A stretch of DNA of 64,000 bases from Acestrorhynchus altus (Eukaryota; Chordata; Actinopteri; Characiformes; Acestrorhynchidae). Both the position numbers and the translations under genes were made by a program. The notes under the pieces were generated by a model. It made no database searches. It saw only the letters and a program-made list of their open reading frames with translations, and was not told the origin of the DNA. The stretch spans positions 29,764,872 to 29,828,871 of the forward strand of contig CM067511.1 of the NCBI GenBank assembly GCA_034509495.1, read 5' to 3'. Position 1 is the stretch's first letter, and each line of letters starts with the position of its first letter. Positions 21,656 through 34,800 of this stretch are shown piece by piece.

Positions 21656-24600
21656 CTACAGTTCCTCGTAGTCTCCTCCCTCAATATTGCCTCCTGAAAG
21701 GAAGGCCTCCAAATCATCCACATTTCCAGATTTCTTGCTCTTGGATTTCTTCTTCTTCTTCTCCTTCTCGTCACCTGTCCCAGACTCCTCTTTCTCCTTT
21801 TTCTTGTGTTTGTGGCGTTTCTTACTGCTCCGCTCATCTTCCTGGGTGACAAAAAGATAACACCTTTGTTATTTTTAGTCCACAAACAAAGAATCCTTAC
21901 ATTGACATGCTTAGACCCTGTTGCACTGTGCTTCTGTTTCTTTGGTAATACATTTTTTAATTTGATTTTAGAGATGATAATAAAATGCAATGATTAACAA
22001 AACATTATTAAAGCCCCCTTTTTCTGACCACCTTCCAGACCACACACCAAGATGGCGTCACATTGCACACCAATTCCAGTGGTTTTGATTACTTCCAAAT
22101 AAAAACAGCTGTCCCTTAACGATTTCCATTTCAAGTAGAGCATGGTAACCATAAAATTCACCATGAATGGAAAAGTGCTTTCAACAGGGCTCCATAATTT
22201 GTGGAAAAGCTGAAGTTGGGAGGATACAAAATGTTTTCAGTGGCCATAACCATCACTGTGAGTATTAATGTTGTTATCTGAACATTATCAGGAAGTGGAA
22301 AGTGTAAGGCACCTCCAACACCTTGTCAAGACCAAGCTAACCTGACGACTGAACCTTTAAACAAAGCTGGTCTGTATGGCAGGGTAACGAGGAAGAAGCT
22401 GTTCCTGAAAAGTGCCATGCTGAGTCTTGTTTGTGCTTTGCCAAAAAACACTTGGAAGACTGTAATGCCATGTGGCAAAAGGATTTACGGTCAGATGAGA
22501 CCAAGATTAAACATTTTGGACTGAACTCCAAGCAGTATTTGGTGAAAACCATACGTAGCACAGCACCAAAAGTACACCACACTGACTCTGAAGCACGGTG
22601 GCGTCAACATTATGTTACGGGGTGTATCTTTTAAACAGAAACTGGGACACTGGACTGGACTGAAGGGAAAATGGATGCTACCATGTACATGGAAATTCCT
22701 GAGGAATTCTTCTGGCACTCTAGAAAACTGAAAATAAGCATTTCCAGCATTACAACCACAACCCTAAATATACTGTTAAGAAGGTGAATGTGTTTCAGTG
22801 GCCAAGTCCGAGTCCACACCTAAATCCAACAGGAAACTTGTGGATGGGCTTGAAGTGGATGGTCTATGCAGTTTTGCAACTTTTATCTTGTATAAGTTTA
22901 TTTTTAAAAATACAGGTGCTTAGTTCTCTATGCCTCACAATCAGAGTAATAAAACCAAACTACATTTATTTCTATTTGAATAATATTGATTTATATTGTA
23001 AAATAGTGTTTGATCCATTACATTTCAAATGTCTTGACCCCACAGATTGCTTTCTATTACTTTAGAGCTCTTCTGCCACTAATATCAGCTTGTGCTGCAA
23101 AACCTAAATCTGTGGTTTCCACCAAATTAGGTCTGCCTGACTTGCAGGCACTCAATATATATGCCAATGACAAGCAATGTGCTCTAATGTGCTCTATAAT
23201 GATAATACTCCAGAGTAACCAGTAACCTAAGATTCTAAGATTCCATGATCAACCTTACCTCTTTATCTTTCTTTTTCTTTTTCTTCTTGTCCTTTGTGAA
23301 GGGCCTGCCGTCATCTGCAAGGTATGCAACAGTGCATCAGAATTTGTCCAAGAACCCAAACAATTTCGTTGCAGAGTGCAGAAAAATGTGCACCCTACCT
23401 TCCTGGTCCTCGCTGCTGTCTTTGTTCTTAGGTGTACTCTGTTCAAACCCCAGATCAAACAGATCAATGTCACTGTTGAGGCTCTTGAAAGGGGAAGGAG
23501 TAATTTTCGGGGGATCTGCAAGCCCAGCTAATATGAAACCATCATCTGACTTCTCAGACACGTCATCTCGAGCTGGAAAGGACTGCTTTGAATTGCAATC
23601 ATGCAGCAGGAAGAAGAGAAAAAGAGAGTGGCATTAATTACCTCATTACTGTCAAAGCAAGCTGTACTCTCCTGAAAAGAATGCGATAACGACTACAGAC
23701 ACAATCCGATCATGGGGTTGTCGTGGATAAAACAATTGGAATGGAAAATGGAATACATTTCTACAAAAAATAACTACATCACATGTCCAAAAATAACAGC
23801 CCTTATATGGGCTACAACACTAAGAGTGAACACTAGGCAGTTTGCTCGTATGGTGCAGGAGCTCACACTGCACTTTATGCTCTTGGCCTAAGCATGCTTA
23901 CATCACTGTACAGCTATAAGTGGAAGAGTCCCTACCAAATCTCCATTGCTTGCTTAATATGGATTGCACACACACACAGATCTTCAAAAATGAATGTGGC
24001 CAATCCACAGATATTAAACTAAGACACCCTGTGAAAATCTCTGTCACTGCATCTGAATGATGACAGATTTAATCTCTGAACTGTGTATTATAAACTGAAA
24101 CCTCCCAGTCCTAGAATACTTCCTGCCCTGATGAACATTTTACTGTTCCTTTCAAACTATACAGAAGAATTTATTATATGAATAAAACTGTTGTAATTTA
24201 ACAAACATGCACAGTCCAGATCGGGCACACGACACAGACTGCACTCTGAGTGTTTTGGGCGAGCCGATACGTGGTCCTCTCGCATGCCTAATAGCTTCAT
24301 CAATTATGAAGCACAGTGATGTTCTGTTAATTGTGCAGAAACATAAAAGCAGACCTTATAGAGGCAGCATCACTTGCGTCACGTTCAAGCTGCATGCTTG
24401 ATTAGTACTCACACTGGATGCACACCGTGCCCGAGTCCAACTGAACTGTGCTTCGGCCAACCTCTTTAACCCTAAGGTGCACCCATTACTGACACAGCCA
24501 TTCAGTTGTGCACAAAGCTTGTATGATCTCCACTGGAATGCACTGCATACAGATGTTCCAGAGCAGCCATACATGAGCTAAAGTCACAATGCCCAAAGAC

Positions 24601-25852
24601 ACACACCAGCTAGAGGAGTAGAAAAGCCTCCCAGCATGAACTGTGGAGCAGTGGATATTCCTGACCTCACATAAGGTCTTGTGGCTGTAAACAATCACGT
24701 TTCACAGCAGTCTTTTAAGATCTAAATGTAAAGCATCATCGAAGTAGTAGAGGCTTATATTGCATTAGGGGTTTGTTACCTTCTTCGTGGTAGTAATGCC
24801 AAGCTCTTTGCCATCAAAGTCTGGATCGTCCATAACATAAGAAAGCATCCGTTGAGCCACAGGACCCTCCTCTTCAGATTCAGATGATTCTGCCTCAACT
24901 GTGCCCCCTGGCTTACGACCATGCTGCTGCACTGGAGAGTGGGACACAGTTTTCAAGCTATGGGGCCTTTCAGTTGGTTTAGATTTTGTCCATTGCTGCT
25001 TGGCTGAATTGACTGTGGACCTTGAACCAAATATAAACACAAAAAAACAAAAGAACACATGCACGGTTTAGATTAACAAAGGAAAAATTCAGTGATTTTA
25101 GTTATTATAAAGCAAATCCCCCTCATCAGACACTTTACATAAAATAGGATGAAATAAGCACAGTCTGTAAACACTAGTGTATCTGAAAACAAAATAGAAT
25201 ATTGTTAAAAAGCTCGTTCGTGATCACAATTTCATTCAAAAATGTAAACGTCATATTCAGTATTCATTACATGTAACTTGACATTTCAAGCCTTTTTCTG
25301 TTTTGCTGTTGATCAATATGGCTTATAGCTCAGAAAATCCAGAAAATCCAAAAATATTTGAAATATTTTAATTCATCTACTTAGAACTTTTAATTCATCT
25401 TTTAATTCTTTAATTAATCAACTTTTGATAGAACATTTTTATAAATAAAATGAGTGTGAACTAAATTTAAAAGTTGAAAGAACTACATATTGCACATATT
25501 CTAGAATTCCTAAAAACCAAATAAAAGGTTTGGTATAAAACCTTTACTTTCTGTGAAAGTTTCTTAAATTCATAAAAAAAGTGTAGAGCTAATTAGTGAT
25601 TGGTGTTCTAAATGACAACCTTACTGCAAATAGTAATAATAAATATCCTACCCTTTTGTGTCAATGCTAGTGTCTTTATTCTGAGCAGTGGAAGACACAG
25701 GCTTCCCCTCATCTTCTTCATCGCTGGTTAGGGTGATGCCCAAGCTTGGGGCTGCTGCTTTAGGCCTCAGCTGGGATGGCTCTTGATCATCTGGGTCCAA
25801 ATCATCCTGGAAACCAGAGACCAGTGGATTCCCGCCTCTTCCTTCTACATCA
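21656..25852 (-). CDS. rabl6: rabl6 exons 11-15: acidic region and lysine-rich C-terminus
   Basis: Residues 446-734. Exon 11 contains [17 protein letters not shown] and TLTSDEEDE. Exon 12 has the [20 protein letters not shown] motif. Exon 13 has FPARDD and [15 protein letters not shown]. Exons 14 and 15 code for nearly continuous Lys/Arg/His runs such as [11 protein letters not shown] and [13 protein letters not shown], likely nuclear or nucleolar localisation signals. Exon 13 has a tandem AAG/CAG acceptor at 23583-23588, so one glutamine may be optional. A Tc1 relic lies in the intron between exons 14 and 15. Confidence 0.92.
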
Positions 25853-28800
25853 CTGAATTTGATAAGAAAGAGAGATCAACAAAATGCTTTCAGGCCATAT
25901 GTTTGTGGTAAGTGAAGCGTTATCTCTGTAAGGACAAAAAATAAATCATGTAGTGTCTGATTTAAGACTGCTTCACCGCTTCGTGCTGCAACATGATAAA
26001 ACAAGGGCTGCACTATATATCGTTTAAACATGGTCTTTGCAGTGTATTGATACGCAGTAGTCACATCGCAGGATGTGCAATATCTCAAAATGCTAATTAA
26101 ACCATGTGTGTCATGTTACGCTTTGCTTGATGCAAGAAGAAAATTCAACCTCTTTCAACCTCCATGATTATATCTGCAGAATATCTGTAATTTGAATGCA
26201 GTTTTCCATACACAGAGGACCTAGTTAATAGCATGATATGTTGGATCAATTACTTCTGGAGAAATGTGGTAAAAATGGCAGTATTTTTAAATATTGCAAT
26301 ATATACGGCATATAGTGCAGAACAATAAAATACCACAAAGTAGTTTTTCAGCCTCCCAATGCAGACCTAGTTATAACTGATGGCAACTCTCGAATTCACG
26401 CATTCTGACATTCTCAGTGCCTCGTGACCTTGGCCACAGTATTTCACATTGTGTGCAAGTTTTGTTCAAGATTCACTGCTTTGAAAATAATGTTACACTT
26501 TAAAAGTATCTAATTTGTAAACTCCATTTGTTCTGGAAAGACATCCTTATGATCCATGGAGGTTTCCATCATAAGCCCACTGTTCTGTTATGGGATGCTT
26601 GTGAATGGTCAATGTGGTCATGCACCACATTGCTCAGGTCATGCAGGCCTTCAGAATTGTTTCAGGACTACCCTTTCAGGACCAATGGTTCTATGTGTGT
26701 AGTCAGGAACTGCTCTACTGTCCTGATAGGAGTGGTCTTTCTCCGACACTGGGAAATCTACTGTCTCAGCAAAGAGTGAAAACAGTTATTATAATATTCT
26801 GCAGAGCTGGTTGGTGTTGGGCTTAAATCCTTGCCTGTCAGTAGTTCTGGCACTTCCATTCTCACATTGTCAGAAGAGACCATGACTAAATTCCCATTCT
26901 TGAACATTTTGGGTCTATGCAGTCAGTGCATTATGTTGTAAGCAGAGTGCAGATTTTCTTTCCTTTATCAGATTGCCCTCTGCATGATTCCTGACCATGT
27001 CTTTTTTGTTCTTGATTCTGATCCAAGTTATCTAATTTAGAACAGCGGCTCTCACACTGTGGAAAGCATTTCTCAGGGGGCAAAGTTTGGGGTATTATAT
27101 CACTATATTCTGATCTTAATCTTTATTTAGTTCCATTAGCCAGCAACACAATTTCACTGATGAGTGCGTGTGAAACTCAGAACATCCAGCTCACAGCAAA
27201 GCCTATTCTCTAAATGATCTTTCTAAAAAAAAATAACAGCTGTACTTTTAGTTGATCAGTTTGTTTATTCTGTGAGGCTGTTTGTGACTACAGTTCATTA
27301 ACTGAACGATTCTGGTCAGTTTAAGATAAGATATGATCCTTTATGAGTCCCGTAGTGGGGAAAATCAGTGTTATAGCAGCAAAGGGATAGCAAGGCACTC
27401 AGCACAAAAATAGATGGAAACATTATTAGTATCTACAACATAAATATTATAAAAGTTAAAAAGCTCTGAGGAAAAATATCAACAGAATTTAGAATAATTG
27501 CACGTGGGAAGATGGAAGAAGTATTGCACAGTTATGCTATATTGAAAAACGAATACTGTGTGGAGTTAAGTGCGTGGTCTGCTGAGAGCAGTGCAGGTTA
27601 TAGAGTCTAACAGCAGCAGGGTGAAGCAGCCGGTCACTGAAGGAGCTGCCCAGTGCTGCCAGAGTCTCATGCATGGGGTGGGAGTCGTTCTCCAGCATGG
27701 ATGCCAGCTTGGCTAACATCCTTCTGTCTCCCACCACCTGCACTGGGTCTAAGGGGCTTTTCGGGACAGAACCGACCCGTTGGCACTCTGGTGGTGAGCT
27801 TGCAGTTCCGCTTGGTGTCGTTAAATGCTAAAAGAATCACGTTACTATGACCTGTGGCTTTTGGTTTGTAAATACTTTGTTATTCGTTGTTGATTTTACT
27901 GCCTCAGGCTCTCACACACACACATGACGAGGTGCTCTCATAATGAACAAAGACTGAAATTGTAAAAGTAAAGAAAGGTCATTCCTCTGCCCCGCTCATG
28001 TGCTCTGATTTGGTCACCACAGATTTCCTAGCATTCCAGTGTATTCACTGCATATTATTCTTTTTTGGTAAAGCATTAAGAAACAGCTGGTTCACACCTG
28101 CATTATTAACATTATTAATATGTTTGATATATGAGTTTTGGACTTCACAAAAACACTGGACACAGTTTTCACACAGTATTTTGTATGTGTGAATAGCTTG
28201 CCTGTCACTGTCCTGATTAGGAGCTGCCGCTGGGGCTTTTTTCTTGGATTTGGCTGCTTCTCCACTGTCCTCCAGAAAACTCCGGTCCAGCCCTACCTCT
28301 GGTACAAAGTCATCCACATTTTGCACCTTCCCTGATGGCTTAGGGGCTTCGCAGGCTGCCGTTTCTACAGAGCAGGAAAAAGCACTTGGTGAAGCAAACC
28401 ATATCTACAAGTTTTCTATAAATGATCAATGGAATGGATGAATGATTCAAAAGGTTTAGAACCAATAAGCAAGTGGAGGGTCTTTAAATGTCAAGAAGGT
28501 TTCATGCACTTGATTAGCTGATGTGCTGGATCAAGTGTGCTGGGAATACTTGAAGCAGTAGGCAGTGAACCCCAGAACTTGATGAAAGCAAACCACTGCT
28601 TTAGTAAACTAAAAGCCACACTACTCCAAAGGAATCCTTTTAACGCCTTCATTTTTAAGGGCATATAAATTATCTGCCAAATGCATTCAACCACAACATG
28701 TCAAGACCTTGATTTAATAAACGTGATGTATAGACACAGTAACACCCACAGGGACAAACAATCATATTTGGCTATGTCAGCAGTGTTGTTGAGGCCCATG

Positions 28801-31800
28801 ATTTAATTACTTTATACATTTCCTGACCTACAGTATGTTTCTACATTTAGATCTATATTAAAAAAAGACCTCAGAGGCAACCTTAAGGGCTCTTTAACAG
28901 TCAGAGTCAGTCAAAATGCAAGAAAATCAGTATGACCACAGGACTGCCCAGATAATAAAGCTCATCCATTTTATTACCCATCTCAAAAAGAATGAATAAT
29001 ATACTAGCATGGAGCACAAAGAGTAAAAGCCCTACCTGCCACTGAGCTATCACACCATGTGGGGGACTGGGGTTCAATTCCCAGTCTAGGCGACCATGCT
29101 GCACTAGTCCTTGGGCAAGTCTCCTAATGTTACATTTGCCCAACTCTGTAAAATGAGTAACCTTAAGTCGTAAATGTAAAGCGAAAATAATTATTCACAG
29201 TGGTCACTAAACGTTCTCTCATTATAGAAACACAACATTTTATGTATAAAATCAATATAATGAAGACTATGGGAGTCAAATTTAAAAATATAAGGTTATT
29301 GTATAAGGAAAAGTAACTGAAGTATTGTAGTTTTCAGTTAGTTACATTTTATTTAATCTCTATAAACATAATTTTGCCATGTTTGTGCCACATTGTTGTG
29401 ACGTGAAATAAAAATGGACATACAAGCAGATAATGTAAGGTTGCTTTCAGATGATACAACAGTCTAAAACATTTGTGACGAAAAGTAAGAGCCCTAAATT
29501 CTTTAAGCAGAAGGTTGCAGACTCAGAACAGTACAGAGATCCTTTAAATCTCAACTCCATCACCCTGACCTTCCCTACGACCATATCATGATGCAATGCA
29601 GCAGCACCTCTGAGGTATTTCTACGACTGCTTCATTGGTATTCAGAATACATACAGTTTACACTGTACATGAGAACAATTAAGTCTTTGACCTTACTCTT
29701 GGACTGCCCTCAGAAATTAGTGTTCTGGTGTAGTGAGAGCAAAGTACAGAGAACTAGTGTTGCTTTTCATGCATATGAATGGAAAGGTGTGAGCCATTAA
29801 CCTTCAACCAAAGGGGGTTGAAGATCACCCAATCATAGGAGATATTGATTTCTTTATAATTAATTAAGAATTAATACAATACATTTCAAAGCCTGTTTCA
29901 TCATCCCTCCCTAAGTGGTAAGGATTGAATGAAACCTGGACCACAGTTTAGGGGTCACCACACAAACTCTTGACCCCATTGAGTTTAAGAAAGATGTGAG
30001 TCATTACCTGCACGTTTCGAAATGTAACCATAAACATGCATATAGATCCACTGTGTTTGAACACAGGGAAATTTGTCCTCTGCAATTATCCCATCCACAT
30101 GTTGAAACACACACATTACACTAGTGAATTCACACACTAGGGGGCAGTGAGCACAAGTGCCCACAGCGGTGTACCTATCCATGGCACCCAGGGTGCAGTT
30201 GGGGAGTTAACCACTAGGCCACGGCTGCTTTTAAGAGTAATAAAAGACACGCAGAACTACATAGTCATTTGGCAAAAGGTACAACTTTCATGGTAACAAT
30301 GTCCCTCGCTTACTCTTGCACATAGATCCAGAGATTTTCCATAGTTTGTGCATACTCCATGTTGTGTTCCTGTGGAAATTGTGAAAATACTGAGATGTGT
30401 ATTTATCCTCACCTGGTTTATCGGGAGGAGTCTCGGATATTGAGGACCCAAACAGGCGGGAAATGAAACCTCGTTTCTGAGCAGGTGGAGCTGCTTGGGC
30501 TGCTTGTATAGCAACAGGGGGTTCCACAGTTTGCAAGGGAGGATGGCTCTTGGGCCCTGGAGGTGCTGAGGTCTGAAGTGGAGGATTTACAGGATGGCTG
30601 TCAGGGTGAGGCTGGAGTTGGGGAGGCAGTGGGGCCTGGGGAGTGCTGGGGCTGGAGTTACTAGGAGAGGCAGCACCAGGCAAGACGATAGGGGACTGGG
30701 AACCTGAGGAAGGGCTCTGGCTGTTAGAGGGAGCTGGAGATCCATAGGCTTTGCGTGCCTCCATCATTTCGATGAAGCTGAAAAAAGAGCAGTGCTCCAT
30801 ATCACTTGTAGCAATCAATTAACTCAAATTAAAATAGTGACCATGTTGAAATGAAAAGAAAAAATCTTCCATAAAACCCTGCACTGTGTACATGCATTGC
30901 ATCTCACATGTCATAGTTCTGGTCCTCTGTCTCCTGTTGAACATTAAGCTCTTCCAGAGTTGCATCAATATCAAGCTGATTGGTCTCCAACTGCCGTAGG
31001 AGTGTCTCCCTCTGCAGAAAGAAAAGCACAACTTTGGGGCCAGTAGAGAAAAATCTATGAATACAACATACAAAACATCAAATACATACACACAAAAGTG
31101 TGACCTACACAAGGCCTCAATAACCTCAGATTCAAATTTGCTCTAAATCAGTGGTGAGCATGTACGCACGAGCTTTGGTGCCAGCAACAGGACTGTCATT
31201 TCAGCCAGAGCTGTGAAATCCTAAGGTTAGGCTTAGTTCTAGGATACAGGTTAGGTTTTGGATTGAGGTTAAAGTTATAGTTGGGCTAGTAGAAGTGAAT
31301 GTAATAGATATTAAGCTGAAAACATGTTGAAGGTAAATAAAGTATCTACAGAGAATTTCAAGCATACTATCTAATATTAAGGGTTATCAAGTTCATGAAT
31401 TGCTATCCGGTTACCTGCAGAGCCTGGAAGAACCAGACTTTGATTGGTCAAAATCAATCAAAGCCATTCAATTAAAAATGGGTTCTGAAGGTTCTGGTCC
31501 AAAGAAATTCAGTCTGTGTGATACGAGTGGGGGGCTAAATGACCTAATTTTAACTTTATACTCAGAAATGCATTTTTACTGTGATACTGTTGATATACTC
31601 ACTCGTAATTACATAAAATAACACAGAGAGTGATCTTTAAATGACTGAATATCATTAAAAGGTCGTAAGTGATTGCTTTTTTCACTACCAGTCATCTAAA
31701 GTACTTTGTAGATGTTACACGAACTATTCAAAAATACAAGCCCTGCACCCGTGAGGCTGACCTGCAACTGTAGAAAGGGGATGTTGAAGAAGCGGTGCAA

Positions 31801-34800
31801 GTTTTTAAGACCGAAGCCATTCTTCATGGAGGATTCTGCATAATGAATGTAGGAGGAGCCAGGAGGTCTGCAATTAGACAGGACGTCAGGGTCAGTGAGA
31901 GGCTGGGTGTAATAACAACCGCTCCTCCTCTGATTGACTGATTATAAATAGTTAACTGAAGTGCTCAGACAAGATTAGTTTAACAGGGTGCAGTAGTAAT
32001 TTGCACATGAGCCATGAATTAGAACAGGGGTAGGCAACTCTGGTCCTGGAGTGCCAGACTTTTTGCGCTCTGCCTGCTCAGGCACACCTGAATCAGTACA
32101 CCTGTTAATTGCCAGGTTGAGCGGCTGTGTGAGAGCAAGAAAATCAGCATACTGTGTAAGAAGTGGGAACTCCAGGACTTGGATTGCCCACCCCTGCCCT
32201 AGAACATACATCTGACTAGAATTCATAATATAGTAACCAGCAATAAATATAATCTATGTAAATTATTTGCACATCACAACTAACGTATAACCTTCTTATA
32301 CAATCTTAAAAATAAATGTCTCTGCAAGACTGCAACACTTCCTTGGCCTTCCTAGTACTACAGCCTCCTTTCAACTGTATAGTTTTTAGCAAAAAAGGTA
32401 TCATTTCCACATTGTGATCAATCACATATATCATTACATTCACTCATATAAAGTTTCATTCAGGCTTCATTCTTTATTATTTTGTTTTTTGTTGTCAATG
32501 AGCGTACAACAACCCCCATAAAAACATTGTGGTTCACAGGGCTCACCTATTGAGGTTGTTGATAAAGTCTCTGATGTCGTCAGGCAGGATCACCCGGTGC
32601 TCACCCATGTCCCGCTGGTTACCCAGTACACATACAGGCACGTGTGTGGGCACCTTGGGCAGCTCTCTCAGAATGTAGTTGAATGTCCTTAAGTAGAAAG
32701 TGAAACACTAGGAAATGTGCAAAACCATCTTCAGTACATACATTAAAATTCAACATGCCCACTGATTTACTTGTAACCTGCCCTTTAAATGGCTTCAACC
32801 CTAGACTGACTGTTTAAAAGGACAATGGTGATAGTATACAGGTGCACTCATTTTATCCAACTGTAAACATGACGGGATAGAAAGAATAGAACGCCACTCT
32901 AGAACAACTGGGAAGAACCTCTAGAAGAATCAGTTTGGGAAGTCAATGTGGAAGCAATAAATGCAAATGGATCTTCAGTCTTTAAAAAAAGGGGTTCTTA
33001 ACAGGTAATGGTTCCATAACAATGTGAAGAAACATTTAATATGCAAGTAGAAAAGATATATCTAGATCAAATCTCTCAACAGTTATCTAAAAATGATTCT
33101 CATAATTCTTAAAGTTAAACATCAATTAAATTACGCATATTAAAACGTAGGTCCTCCTCAATTATATACACACACAGACGTGTTTGGGCATGTGTTGTAC
33201 AGTCGGGATAATGGAAGTCTATCCATCAAGCTTTCTGAGAGAGAGAGAGAGAGGGGGGGGGGGTTAGGGAAGAGAGGGAGGGAAGAGAGGGAGGGAATGG
33301 AGGGAAAAAGGGAGGCAAGGGAGGGAGGGAATGGAGGGAAAAAGGGAGGCAAGGGAGGGAGGCAAGGGACGGAGGCAAGGGACGGAGGCAAGGGAGGGAG
33401 GGAGGGAGGCAAGGGAGGGAGGGGTATGGAGGCATAAAAGCAGAATTAATTCTTACCACTGCTTGGTTATGTCAAACATCATGATCACCCCATTGCAGTT
33501 CTTGTAAACATCCAGGAACTCAGCATCTAGAGCCATCTCTGTTTCTGACTGAATGAGGAAGAAGACATTATTTGCAGCCGCAGGTCTTTCACACATCCAT
33601 TCACTACATCTATGAATAAATAACCGAATATTTAAAAAGACAGAAACTATTAGTAAGTAAACAATACTAGGTCAATGGCAGGGGAATGAAACTAAACTTA
33701 AAATGAAACTAATAATTATTAGTACTGGCCGATTGACTTGATTTAATATCTCCTCTGGTCATTCCAACCAGCACAGCATTTTCCAGAAATATAATTTCCA
33801 CTAAGACCATTACACACCGAATGTGAAATAGATAAACAACATAAATATTCAGGTTTTACATTTTCAGGAAATCACATCAACAACAACAAAATATGGACAA
33901 GAGCAAAAAGGGCCAAAGGATGTTCTTTGCTCCTCACAGTAGAACAAATGAGATACTTCACTGCAGAAAAACAAAAGGTGCAATTAGTGTCCTAATGGCT
34001 GAACTTCTTTCCTGTTTCCTTTACTTTCAATCTGTCAATATTTACAGTCACGATGAGCTATAGATGGCAAAATCAATGCTATCCTCTTCTTTCTCACCAG
34101 AATCAATCAGAAACATTACAGATCATTGTAAATGTCCCACCTCTTGAGGTTCATTTTCTAGCTTCAGATTCTCTCCACGTCTTTTACCTTTCCCTGCAGT
34201 GTTTTGAAAAAGACATGTTAAGTTAAACAGAAATCATTGTTTCTGTGCAACCTCAAAGCCTCTGAAAAGCAACTAGAGAGTATTTAGTGTGTAAGGCAGA
34301 CTGCTCCCTATAAACTATTAATCAACATGGTGATGTAATATTAATGATATTGCACTGTAATACATTGTACAATGAAAAAAATACAATCGATTCATGGGGG
34401 TGGCCGTGAATTTAACTGCGCAACCAGGCTACCCTCACAGCCACTATATATTTTTAAATAATAAAGGATGGATAAAGGAAAGGTTGGAGTAAACTAAAGA
34501 AAACAGGTCAGTAACAGGTCTCTCTCACAAACTGCACACATTAAAAGTGAACTCACATGCACACTACAGGAGTAAAACAGGACTTTCACAGCCAGCAGTA
34601 CATTAATATATTGCTTGAGTCCTATGAAGTAATAAAAAAATAGCAAAACTAATAATGCATTATGATTATTCCCATTTTAAAAGTGTGTGTACCTCATAAT
34701 TAGGGATGTCGAAAAATATCAATATCAATTTTGATTCTTGAAACAGTTTCATTCAGTGGGGTTCTACAGGCTTTGCTTTGAGCACAGGGCCTCAGTCATG

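Noticed and set aside
23571..23580. CTTTCCAG as the acceptor of rabl6 exon 13
   Set aside because: It looks strong but breaks the frame and removes the conserved FPARDD motif; the tandem acceptor at 23583-23588 keeps both.
28985..29185. Possible tRNA gene
   Set aside because: It has a box-B-like segment, but no cloverleaf with acceptor and anticodon stems can be closed, and it recurs at 485; it is a SINE.
33158..33459. Overlapping Pro/Ser-rich and Gly/Glu-rich frames on both strands
   Set aside because: They are produced by the GGGAGGGA low-complexity tract in rabl6 intron 5.
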